From positions 124,001 through 188,000 of the forward strand of contig NZ_AUMH01000002.1 in assembly GCF_000430585.1 (NCBI RefSeq): 64,000 nucleotides of DNA. The letters run 5' to 3'. Position numbers and translations under genes: made by a program. The stretch is from Alicyclobacillus herbarius DSM 13609 (GTDB lineage: Bacteria; Bacillota; Bacilli; Alicyclobacillales; Alicyclobacillaceae). The stretch's first letter is position 1; each line of letters opens with the position of its first letter. Positions 8,426-16,033 of the stretch are shown here, piece by piece. Below the pieces are notes generated by a model. The model worked only from the letters and a program-made list of their open reading frames with translations, was not told the origin of the DNA and made no database searches.

Positions 8426-9025
8426 ATGGCTTGGGGAGAGTCGAAGGTGTGGAATCAAGGGGATGAAACCCTGTCGTTCTATCAGGACATGTTAGATGAT
8501 GCAACGGAGAGACCACAGCGCGACCAAGGGAGGAAAAAAATCATTCACCCCTGGGAGATGCCGTGGGAACTGGCGCCCCAGGGCATCCTCAAACACATGA
8601 TTAACGAACAGATGAACACGCGAATGGAGACAGTCGACGCCTACATGCAGGTGATTCCGCCCGGCAGCCGATCTGGGAAACACCGTCATCTCGCGGAGGA
8701 ATGCTTGTACGTTTTGGAAGGTCGAGGATACGACCTTCACCAAGACTGTGATGTAGAGATAACCGACACATACCATTGGAAGCCACAGGATGAAGTGAAG
8801 CGGTTCGAATGGAAGGCAGGCGACGTGATCTACATTCCACCGAATACGATTCACCAGCATTTCAATGCCAACCCCGACAAGCCAGCAAGACTGATTTCGG
8901 CCATCAACCGCATCTACAAATATTCGGGGTTAAATGACTTGGAACAACTGGAAAACGCTCCAGAGTATGTGCCTAATCAACGAATTGATGCGGAATGGGT
9001 GGCGGCGGTTCTCCAACGTCGATAG
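8426..9025 (+). CDS. Single-domain cupin protein
   Basis: A 199-residue cupin with an intact metal site: KHRHLAEECLYVLEGRGYDLH near residues 90-110 and GDVIYIPPNTIHQHFN near 134-150. A charged insertion (about residues 112-128) separates the two motifs. The start ATG 8426 has GGGAGG at 8412-8417. It follows the 7837 cupin closely and is followed after 48 bases by the KARI-like mini-gene, so these are probably co-transcribed. It resembles the first cupin and the bicupin at 13249 in using an HQHFN second motif, which suggests a related family radiating inside this cluster. Enzymatic activity is plausible but unassigned. Confidence 0.85.
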   Translation: MAWGESKVWNQGDETLSFYQDMLDDATERPQRDQGRKKIIHPWEMPWELAPQGILKHMINEQMNTRMETVDAYMQVIPPGSRSGKHRHLAEECLYVLEGRGYDLHQDCDVEITDTYHWKPQDEVKRFEWKAGDVIYIPPNTIHQHFNANPDKPARLISAINRIYKYSGLNDLEQLENAPEYVPNQRIDAEWVAAVLQRR

Positions 9026-9073
9026 ATTGGGTTCGTTATGTGGATAGATGGACAAGAGGCAGGAGTGGTGGGT

Positions 9074-9298
9074 GTGGATTCGGATTATTACGGATTGCAT
9101 TGCGGAAAAATCGTAGCCATTCTGGGATACCGCGAGGACGGAAGATGGTACGCGCAGCAATTACGACAACGTGGTATCACCGTTATCTTTGGGATTCGCG
9201 AGGATAGAGACGAGTGGGAAGTCGCCCGCCGCAATGGAGAGGACGTCCGTACTCCGGAAGAAGCGGCACGCTTGGCGGACATCATTCAAGTCTGGTAG
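9074..9298 (+). CDS. Small protein resembling the N-terminal domain of ketol-acid reductoisomerase
   Basis: A 74-residue protein whose whole length follows the start of ketol-acid reductoisomerase (IlvC): GKIVAILGYREDGRWYAQQL aligns with the IlvC beta-alpha-beta opening, then GITVIFGIRED matches the VVVGLRE strand and TPEEAARLADIIQVW matches the EAA..AD segment. The IlvC family is about 330 residues, so the catalytic knotted domain is absent, and the dinucleotide-binding GYGSQG is changed to GYREDG. GTG 9074 is preferred because AGGAG at 9061-9065 precedes it; ATG 9038 in the same frame lacks a site. It may be a gene remnant or a diverged stand-alone nucleotide-binding domain. The clean frame and ribosome site slightly favour expression. 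Confidence 0.55.
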   Translation: MDSDYYGLHCGKIVAILGYREDGRWYAQQLRQRGITVIFGIREDRDEWEVARRNGEDVRTPEEAARLADIIQVW

Positions 9299-9361
9299 AC
9301 CTGGGACGCACGGGCGGGGGACAGTCAGAGATTCAGACTTGGTAGTTGCGAGAGGGATTCT

Positions 9362-9694
9362 GTGGGAAAGTTGCAATTATCTTTTGCGTGTTGGAATTAT
9401 GACCGGGTGGCGGCATTGTTTGACGGCTCCGTAACAGTGCAAGGTGTGGACTTGAATCCCTTATCTATGGAAGTGGAAGAGACGTTTTGGCGTATGATGC
9501 GCCACCAGGAATTCGACGTGGCTGAACTGTCTCTGTCTTCATATTTAATCGCTCGTGATCGGGGGTTTCCGTGTTTCACGGCAATCCCTGTGTTCCCTTC
9601 GCGAGCGTTTCGCCATGGGTGTATCTTTATCAACAACGATCTAAGGTGTACAAAAAAATCACAAAATATATCTATTTTAATGATAAATTTCTAG
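9362..9694 (+). pseudogene. N-terminal fragment of a 4,5-dihydroxyphthalate decarboxylase-like gene
   Basis: The first 91 residues read like the N terminus of 4,5-dihydroxyphthalate decarboxylase and its relatives: LSFACWNYDRVAALFDG, then VEETFWRMMRHQEFDVAELS, then AIPVFPSRAFRHGCIFIN. That family is about 330 residues; here the similarity stops near base 9634 and the frame runs through an AT-rich stretch to a stop at 9692-9694, so roughly two thirds of the enzyme is missing. The start is GTG 9362 with GAGAGGGA ahead. The remainder is not found in other frames before the next gene at 9754, so this is a deletion rather than a frameshift. It shows the cluster once held a phthalate-type decarboxylation step that fits the Rieske oxygenase downstream. 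Confidence 0.75.
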
Positions 9695-9753
9695 ATTTGA
9701 ACTGGTGGGGTTTCATTTCATGTGCGAATATATAGGTGGGAAGGTGCACATTT

Positions 9754-10854
9754 ATGGGCAACACGGTGTTGGCAGCGGTCGCTTGCGCTCCGAAACAAAC
9801 GGAACTGCGGGAATTTCCGATGCCCGAGGTACCACATGATGGTGGCCTCCTGCAGGTAGAGACGGTGGGCGTTTGTGGAACCGATGTCGCCAATTACGCG
9901 ACAATTCAGCGACCGCGCATCCTCGGTCATCATGTCGTGGGGTTTGTTGCCGGAATCGGGAGGGATGCTGCAGAGCGGTGGGGGCTCCGTGAAGGAGATC
10001 GAGTAGCCATGGAGGAGTACATTCCATGCGGGCAATGCAGGGAATGCCGGCAGGGGAGGTATCGTGCGTGCGCCTTTACGGACTCCCGACGAGGCGGCCT
10101 ACGGTACGGAAATACACCGATTGACGTAACTCCGGCCTTGTGGGGTGGATTTGCGGAATACCTCTACCTTCATCCCAACGCGGTCATGCATCGCATGCCT
10201 GAGCACGTTTCTCCAGTGGAAGCAGTGATGACATTGCCACTCGCGAATGGCTTCGAGTGGATGGATATGGAGTGCCATGTGAGATTCGGCCAAATCGTGG
10301 TTATTCAGGGGCCTGGGCAGCAAGGACTGGCTTGTCTGTTGGCCGCCAAAGCCTTGGGCGCGACCGTAATCGTGGTTGGCCGTGAAAGCAGTCGTAAGCG
10401 ACTTGAATTGGCACGGCAACTCGGTGCGGACGCCATCGTCAATGTGACGCGTGAGGACTTGCTTGACAAGGTACTCGACTTCACGGGAGGAAGACGTGTA
10501 GACGTGGCCATTGATGTGACATCGGGGGGATGGGAGCCGGTCAAACAGTCCTTCGAGATCGTGAGGCGCGGTGGGATTGTGGCGTTGGCCGCTTATAAAC
10601 ACCAGACAATCCCGGAATGGGACATCGACCAGGTGGTGGCGAAGTCCCTCATTGTGAAAGGGTTACGTGGTCATAGCCATCAGTCTGTCGAAATGGCCAT
10701 CGACTGCATTGCTTCCCGTCGATTTCCGATACATCTGCTAAACTCCCACCATTTTGGCTTACAGGATACGGATATGGCACTTCGGACGGCTGGCGGAGAG
10801 GGCGAACCGAATCCCTTATTGGTGGCCGTATCTCCTGGGTTGGGCGAAAGGTAA
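9754..10854 (+). CDS. Zinc-dependent alcohol dehydrogenase family protein
   Basis: A 366-residue medium-chain dehydrogenase. The catalytic zinc site shows as GVCGTDVANY near residue 40 and GHHVVGFV near 58, the structural zinc cysteines as CGQCRECRQGRYRAC near 92-106, and the NAD(P) Rossmann segment as VVIQGPGQQGLACLLAAKAL near 180-200. ATG 9754 has AGGTGGGAAGGTG about 8 bases ahead. It lies directly after the truncated decarboxylase and 138 bases before the IclR regulator on the same strand. The role is presumably oxidation of a secondary alcohol or dihydrodiol intermediate in the cluster pathway. The substrate is not readable from the sequence. Confidence 0.9.
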   Translation: MGNTVLAAVACAPKQTELREFPMPEVPHDGGLLQVETVGVCGTDVANYATIQRPRILGHHVVGFVAGIGRDAAERWGLREGDRVAMEEYIPCGQCRECRQGRYRACAFTDSRRGGLRYGNTPIDVTPALWGGFAEYLYLHPNAVMHRMPEHVSPVEAVMTLPLANGFEWMDMECHVRFGQIVVIQGPGQQGLACLLAAKALGATVIVVGRESSRKRLELARQLGADAIVNVTREDLLDKVLDFTGGRRVDVAIDVTSGGWEPVKQSFEIVRRGGIVALAAYKHQTIPEWDIDQVVAKSLIVKGLRGHSHQSVEMAIDCIASRRFPIHLLNSHHFGLQDTDMALRTAGGEGEPNPLLVAVSPGLGER

Positions 10855-10992
10855 CGAGGATAAGGTTGTTGGGTGTCTCCATTGCGACTTTATACAAAAA
10901 ACGGTCTGGACGACCAGGGGGCTGGTCGTCTGCCGGATATAACGGCCGCTCAGGTGTGCGGATCGCGTACGTGTATAGGGGGGATACATGTA

Positions 10993-11760
10993 GTGGCTCG
11001 AGAAATGGCACATCTGTCATCGGTTCACAATGCCATTCGTATTTTACACGAGTTTTCCGATGAAAAGCCGGAGATGGGAATAAGCGAGTTGAGCGCTCGT
11101 CTTGGCATCGCGAAGAGTACCGTCTACCGGCTTTTGCATACGCTCGGCGAAATGCGATTGGTGGATCAGGATGCCCGCACACATAAATACCGCCTTGGGC
11201 TAGGACTTTTCGTGCTTGGTTCTATCCCGTACCGATGCATGGAAATCCGTGTCAAATCGTTCCCGTTGCTGGTGGATCTCATGCATCGGGTACGCCGGGT
11301 GGTCCGACTGGCGGTTTATGACCGCGGGGCTGTCGTGTATCTGTGTAAGTTGCCTGAGGACAAAGAGACGACCCGGTTCAGCAGTGCCGGAAAGCGAGTG
11401 GATTGTCACAGTACGGCAGTCGGAAAGCTATTGCTGGCGTATCAAGACGAGGAAGAAATCACGCGTGTCTTGTGCAGACCTCTGAAAGCGCATACGAAAC
11501 GGACCATTGTAGATCCAGAGGTCATTCGAGAACAGTTATCGGCGATCCGCAGGAACGGGTACGCCACTACCTACGAAGAGTCAACCAAGGGTGTATGTTC
11601 GGTTGCCGTACCCGTATGCTCGGAGGGGGGGCGAGTGCTCGCAGCGTTGAGTATTACTGTTAGTAAATCGGAATTCTTTCCCCACCAGATTCAGACCTAT
11701 GTGCGTGAAATGCGTGTGTATAGCCGACTGATCACGGAGCAGCTAGACGCTATCGAATAA
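10993..11760 (+). CDS. IclR family transcriptional regulator
   Basis: A 255-residue regulator. The N-terminal winged helix-turn-helix is visible (SSVHNAIRILHEFSDEKPEM, then ISELSARLGIAKSTVYRLLHTL), followed by the IclR effector domain with VYLCKLPEDKET, CHSTAVGKLLLAY and GYATTYEESTKGVCSVAVPV, all standard family segments. GTG 10993 gives the usual IclR length and has a G-rich site at 10977-10983; the frame is open upstream to 10873 but an IclR with 40 extra residues would be unusual. IclR proteins sense aromatic or organic acids and act locally, so this is the probable regulator of the surrounding oxygenase and cupin genes. Confidence 0.9.
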   Translation: MAREMAHLSSVHNAIRILHEFSDEKPEMGISELSARLGIAKSTVYRLLHTLGEMRLVDQDARTHKYRLGLGLFVLGSIPYRCMEIRVKSFPLLVDLMHRVRRVVRLAVYDRGAVVYLCKLPEDKETTRFSSAGKRVDCHSTAVGKLLLAYQDEEEITRVLCRPLKAHTKRTIVDPEVIREQLSAIRRNGYATTYEESTKGVCSVAVPVCSEGGRVLAALSITVSKSEFFPHQIQTYVREMRVYSRLITEQLDAIE

Positions 11761-11800
11761 TACCTATCGGGAATTATCTGCGCATCTGTATTGCCTTTTG

Positions 11801-11832
11801 CGGTCTTATCGGCGCACCCCGGGTTGAGACCG
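11801..11832. promoter_or_regulatory. Inverted repeat between iclR-type gene and Rieske oxygenase
   Basis: CGGTCT at 11801-11806 and AGACCG at 11827-11832 form an inverted repeat around a loop containing a CCCCGGG self-complementary core, followed by AAAAAATTCTTT. In the 186-base spacer 11761-11946 it could be an operator for the IclR protein or a terminator read from the minus strand. No convincing -35/-10 pair was found next to it. Confidence 0.3.
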
Positions 11833-11946
11833 AAAAAATTCTTTGGTGGTGTTCCACAGACCGGAAACCATGGCCCTCCCTGCACGTCTCTACACCTACA
11901 ATGACCATTGAGAAGAGAACGACACTGGCAAAAGGATGTGAAGACG

Positions 11947-13218
11947 ATGCTGAAGGCAGAAGACAATGAGCGCATCACACGGACTGGTCCGGGAACACCT
12001 ATGGGAGAAGTATTCAGAAGATATTGGATACCGGCTATTTTGTCCGAAGAGCTACCGGAACCCGACTGTCCGCCGGTTCGCGTGCGGCTACTCGGTGAAG
12101 ACCTCGTCGCATTTCGGGACACGAATGGGCGAGTGGGACTTCTGGATGCTTACTGTCCACATCGGAGGGCGCATCTGTTCTGGGGACGGAATGAAGAGTG
12201 TGGACTTCGGTGTGTTTATCATGGCTGGAAATTTGACGTGTCCGGACAATGCGTGGATATGCCCAACGAACCTCCGGAAAGCAACTTTAAACACAAAGTC
12301 AAGACGGTCTCGTATCCCTGCTGGGAGGGGGGAGGCGTCATTTGGACGTACATGGGACCCCCAGATGAACAGCCTCCCTATCCGGACTACGAGTGGGTGC
12401 GAGCGCCAGAGACCCATCGATTTGTCAGTAAGACCTTTGAGGATTGTAATTATTTACAGGCACTCGAGGGCGGGATCGATACTTCGCACTCTTCCTTCGC
12501 ACACAATAATAACCTGCAGGATAAGAAGGCTTTGCGCACTCGTGCCACCGCCCCAAAGCTGGAAGTCTACAAGCAGCCTTATGGATTCACTTACGTAGGC
12601 ATCCGCGACCTTGGGAGTGACGGAAATTACGTACGAGCTTATCAATTCATCATGCCGGCACAACAGATGCGGGGCTACATGACGAATTGGAGCACAGGCG
12701 AGCCAGAGCGTTACCCGTCCGTGAATGGTCATATTTGGGTTCCCGTGGATGATGAACACTGCTGCGTCTATAACTGGTTTTACTCTGCCGATCCACAGCA
12801 GCCACTGCCGCGGGAGTACTGTTTGGAACACGAAGCCTTGTTCGGGCGTGGACCGGATGATATGCTTCCTGGCTATCGACTGAAGAGAAACAAGTCGAAC
12901 GATTACCTGATTGATAGAGAAGTGCAACGTACAAGAACGTTTACGGGCATCTCCGGAATCAACACTCAGGACTTTGCCTTGCAGGAGACGATGCTACCCA
13001 TTATCGACCGTTCTAAGGAACGTTTGGGTTCGGCTGACGCGGCCATCATCGTCGCGAGACAGTTGCTCCTGGAAGCGACCCGTGACGTAGCCGCCGGTAA
13101 GTCCCCGCGCGGGACGAATCCGGACACGTACCGCAACGTACGAGGGTGCGACCGAATTCTGCCAAAAGGAGTTCCTTGGCAGGACGGCTTGCAAGAAGAA
13201 CTCGTAGCCCGATTTTGA
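11947..13218 (+). CDS. Rieske non-heme iron oxygenase, phthalate 4,5-dioxygenase-like oxygenase subunit
   Basis: A 423-residue ring-hydroxylating oxygenase. The Rieske [2Fe-2S] site is complete: Cys70 and His72 in CPHRRAH, Cys89 and His92 in CVYHGW. The mononuclear iron site follows the phthalate-dioxygenase pattern LEGGIDTSHSSFAH, with Glu174, Asp178, His181 and His186. A single large subunit without a visible beta subunit also fits the phthalate 4,5-dioxygenase/vanillate demethylase group. ATG 11947 has AAAGG at 11931-11935; GTG 11938 is a weaker alternative. No ferredoxin or reductase gene is nearby, so electron supply must come from elsewhere. The presence of a dihydroxyphthalate decarboxylase-like fragment upstream points to an aromatic carboxylate substrate. 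Confidence 0.93.
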   Translation: MLKAEDNERITRTGPGTPMGEVFRRYWIPAILSEELPEPDCPPVRVRLLGEDLVAFRDTNGRVGLLDAYCPHRRAHLFWGRNEECGLRCVYHGWKFDVSGQCVDMPNEPPESNFKHKVKTVSYPCWEGGGVIWTYMGPPDEQPPYPDYEWVRAPETHRFVSKTFEDCNYLQALEGGIDTSHSSFAHNNNLQDKKALRTRATAPKLEVYKQPYGFTYVGIRDLGSDGNYVRAYQFIMPAQQMRGYMTNWSTGEPERYPSVNGHIWVPVDDEHCCVYNWFYSADPQQPLPREYCLEHEALFGRGPDDMLPGYRLKRNKSNDYLIDREVQRTRTFTGISGINTQDFALQETMLPIIDRSKERLGSADAAIIVARQLLLEATRDVAAGKSPRGTNPDTYRNVRGCDRILPKGVPWQDGLQEELVARF

Positions 13219-13248
13219 GCCAGAAGTGATTACGCGGAGGTGAATGAA

Positions 13249-14364
13249 ATGGCCAAGGTGTCGGAAGAGCTAGCGAGTAAATTTGCCACGGAAAAAGATT
13301 CGAGGTATACGGCTTGGGTGCGCGAGGAAGGACTCGACATCATTTCGGCGCATTATATCCCGGATTTGCACACGGTGGAAGTAAAACCGTGGCCACGGCG
13401 CGGGGGCTTCGGGGTTTTCATCAATCACGAGTCCTCACGCACATCCAACGACTGCTACGTGTGTGATATCCCTCCTGGCGGGAAACTGGCACCACAGCGC
13501 CAGTTGTACGAAGAAATGATCTATGTATTGGACGGCCACGGCTCGACCACGGTGTGGAATGACGCGGGGGCAAGGGTGACGTTCGAGTGGCAGGCAGGGT
13601 CACTGTTCGCCATTCCACTCAACTGCTGGCATCAACACTTCAATGGATCCGGACTGGAAAAGGTCCGTTTTCTCGCCGTGACGAATGCGCCCATGGTCAT
13701 CAATCTCTACGGAGAGACCGACTTCGTTTTCAACACGCCGTACGATTTTCGCAGCCGGTTTCGCGGGGAACCCGATTATTTTGCCAATGAGGGGACGCAA
13801 AGAGGGTTTCTTCTCGAGACCAACTTTGTGGCGGATACCCGTTCTTTGCCACTCATTCACGCCAAAGAGCGCGGGGCGGGCGGCGGCCACATCCGGTTCA
13901 ACTTAGCGAAGGGCTCCATGAACAGTCACATCTCCGAATTCCCAGTTGGGACGTATAAAAAAGCGCACCTGCATGGTCCAGGCGCACACGTCATCATTCT
14001 CAGCGGCGAGGGGTTCAGTTTCATGTGGCCGGAAAACTCTCCATTGCGGCGATACGACTGGAAAGAGGGCAGCATGATTGTACCGCCAGATCGCTGGTAT
14101 CATCAGCATTTCAACACCGGTCCGACGCCGGCCCGATACCTTGCATTGAAGTATGAAGGCACCGCGATTCGGAATGAGCAGGGTGTGCCAAAGGCCTGGA
14201 TCAGCAAGCGTCTTGGCGGCGATCAGATTGATTACGCCGATGAAGACCCAGAGATTCGCAGGGCATTTGAGAGTGAACTCGCCAAGCACGGGTTGCAGTC
14301 GAAAATGGAGCCCGTGTATGAGTCTGAACGTGCCCAGCTCGCAAAGGACGGCTTGGGCCGATGA
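13249..14364 (+). CDS. Bicupin protein, gentisate 1,2-dioxygenase-like
   Basis: A 371-residue protein with two cupin domains. The first half shows APQRQLYEEMIYVLDGHG near residue 85 and LFAIPLNCWHQHFNG near 120; the second shows KKAHLHGPGAHVIILSGEG near 240 and GSMIVPPDRWYHQHFNTG near 273-290. The second domain keeps its metal histidines better than the first, where a glutamine/leucine pair replaces the usual first histidines, so the second domain is probably the catalytic one. ATG 13249 has GGAGG at 13236-13240. It begins 30 bases after the Rieske oxygenase and overlaps the EutA-like gene by four bases (ATGA), so the three are one operon. Ring cleavage is the natural guess. Confidence 0.88.
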   Translation: MAKVSEELASKFATEKDSRYTAWVREEGLDIISAHYIPDLHTVEVKPWPRRGGFGVFINHESSRTSNDCYVCDIPPGGKLAPQRQLYEEMIYVLDGHGSTTVWNDAGARVTFEWQAGSLFAIPLNCWHQHFNGSGLEKVRFLAVTNAPMVINLYGETDFVFNTPYDFRSRFRGEPDYFANEGTQRGFLLETNFVADTRSLPLIHAKERGAGGGHIRFNLAKGSMNSHISEFPVGTYKKAHLHGPGAHVIILSGEGFSFMWPENSPLRRYDWKEGSMIVPPDRWYHQHFNTGPTPARYLALKYEGTAIRNEQGVPKAWISKRLGGDQIDYADEDPEIRRAFESELAKHGLQSKMEPVYESERAQLAKDGLGR

Positions 14365-15959
14365 ATGTAGAACCGGTTGTAAACTCTGACGTACATGGTC
14401 TTCCGCTGTGGATGCATGAGACCGGCGATGACCACTTCCACGACGATGAAGACTGGTCCCCGGAGACGGATGGTCTGTGGTTGTCCGACCATTTTGAACT
14501 CATGAGCGTAGGCATGGATATCGGCTCCGCTTCCACACAAGTGGCGTTTTCTCGACTCACGTTGCACAGATTGGGGAGTGACCTATCCAGCCGATACCAG
14601 GTGGTGGAGCGAAAGTCGGTCTATCGCTCCTCCATTTGGCTGACCCCGTATTCTGGACCGCATCGAATTGACGAGGGCCAGCTCGAAGCGTACATTGCCC
14701 AGGCTTACCGGGAAGCTGGGATTCCCATCACAAGCGTGGATACGGGTGCGGTCATTCTGACTGGCGAGGCCATTCGGCGGGAAAACGCAGAGGCCATTGC
14801 CCACATGCTGGCTCGGCAGGGCGGGCGGTTCGTATGCGCAATCGCTGGACATAACATGGAGGCTCTACTCGCGGCGTATGGTTCAGGAACCGTTTATCTG
14901 TCGCATCAACAACAATCTTGCTTATTAAATGTAGACATCGGCGGGGGAACCACGAAACTTTCCGTGGTCGAAGTGGGCCGTGTCGTAGAAACGGCCGCAT
15001 TACACATTGGCGGCCGTTTGCTGGCGACTGACCCTTCCGGACGGGTTACGCGGTTGGAGCCAGCCGGACGAAAGATTGCGGAGGAGCTAGGCATTCCCTT
15101 AGCGGTTGGGGAGGTGATGTCAACCGCCGACAAGGAAAGGATTGCCGAGTGGCTGGCCATGCAGCTGTCTCGTGCCTTGGCAGCAGAACCGCTCCCAGAC
15201 AGCGTGAAGGAGCTGTACGTTACTCCTCCTCTGCAGCGGCGCGGGCCCTATGATGGAGTCGTATTCTCGGGGGGCGTGGGGGAATACGTCTACGGTCTTA
15301 GTGACCAGGATTTTGGCGATCTCGGTCGCTTTCTCGGAGCGGCTGTGCGCCGACAGTTTGAACGTGGGCAGTTTGGTCCTTTGCTGCACGGAGGGGAATG
15401 TCTGCGCGCTACGGTGGTCGGTGCGTCTGAGTACAGTGTGCAGGTAAGCGGAAATACCATTTTCTTATCGAGTCCACGGGTGTTGCCGGTGCGTAACGTG
15501 CCCGTTCTGCACCCTCCGTGTGACCTAACCTCCGATATTGATCCAGTGGCAATGGGGAAACAGATTCTTGATCACTTTCATCGGTTCGACTTAGAAGAAG
15601 GAAAATCTGATGTAGCGCTGTCGTTCCACTTTCGTGGTCTTCCGACATATGAGCGTATGCGCGCTCTGTGCGAAGGGGTATGCCGTGGTCTGCCGACTTC
15701 GGTCTGCGGGCGACGGCAGGTGACCATTCTGTTCGACCGCGACATCGCCAAAATCGTGGGCCGCCTCCTGCAGGACGAGTTCAGTGTGAAGTGTCCGTTG
15801 TTAATCCTGGACGGCATCCACCTGCACGATTTCGATTATGTGGACATTGGTCGAAAGATAGAGCCGGCCGGCGTCGTTCCGGTTACGGTGAAGTCGTTGG
15901 TGTTTCAATTACAGGATGGCTGGGACCGTGTGAAATCCACGCATTCGCCGGTGCAGTGA
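14361..15959 (+). CDS. EutA-type ASKHA ATPase (cobalamin-enzyme reactivating factor family)
   Basis: A 532-residue protein that follows EutA, the ethanolamine ammonia-lyase reactivating factor, over nearly its whole length: SVGMDIGSASTQVAFSRLTL at residues 49-68, AVILTGEAIRRENA near 128, LNVDIGGGTTKLSVVEVGR near 190, VVFSGGVGEYVYG near 300, and the C-terminal signature YVDIGRKIEPAGVVPVTVKS. These include both ASKHA phosphate loops, so ATP binding is expected. EutA uses ATP to swap damaged cobalamin from EutBC. Residues 1-46 are an acidic, histidine-rich extension not in classical EutA. No eutBC or other B12 enzyme gene is in the window. Start ATG overlaps the bicupin stop, and a cobalt/nickel permease follows, which fits a cobalamin link. 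Confidence 0.88.
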   Translation: MNVEPVVNSDVHGLPLWMHETGDDHFHDDEDWSPETDGLWLSDHFELMSVGMDIGSASTQVAFSRLTLHRLGSDLSSRYQVVERKSVYRSSIWLTPYSGPHRIDEGQLEAYIAQAYREAGIPITSVDTGAVILTGEAIRRENAEAIAHMLARQGGRFVCAIAGHNMEALLAAYGSGTVYLSHQQQSCLLNVDIGGGTTKLSVVEVGRVVETAALHIGGRLLATDPSGRVTRLEPAGRKIAEELGIPLAVGEVMSTADKERIAEWLAMQLSRALAAEPLPDSVKELYVTPPLQRRGPYDGVVFSGGVGEYVYGLSDQDFGDLGRFLGAAVRRQFERGQFGPLLHGGECLRATVVGASEYSVQVSGNTIFLSSPRVLPVRNVPVLHPPCDLTSDIDPVAMGKQILDHFHRFDLEEGKSDVALSFHFRGLPTYERMRALCEGVCRGLPTSVCGRRQVTILFDRDIAKIVGRLLQDEFSVKCPLLILDGIHLHDFDYVDIGRKIEPAGVVPVTVKSLVFQLQDGWDRVKSTHSPVQ

Positions 15960-16033
15960 GAACCGAATTTTTCGGCAAATACGCCCGGATATTTTTCCAT
16001 ACAGGTGTAGAAATCACGGAGAGGAGATTGTCA

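Noticed and set aside
10649..11182. 177-codon minus-strand frame between the dehydrogenase and IclR genes
   Set aside because: Mostly antisense to two clear genes; no recognisable protein features.
11801..11832. Rho-independent terminator for the IclR gene
   Set aside because: The 6-bp arms with a 20-base loop are followed by A, not T, on the plus strand, so it was kept only as a possible operator.
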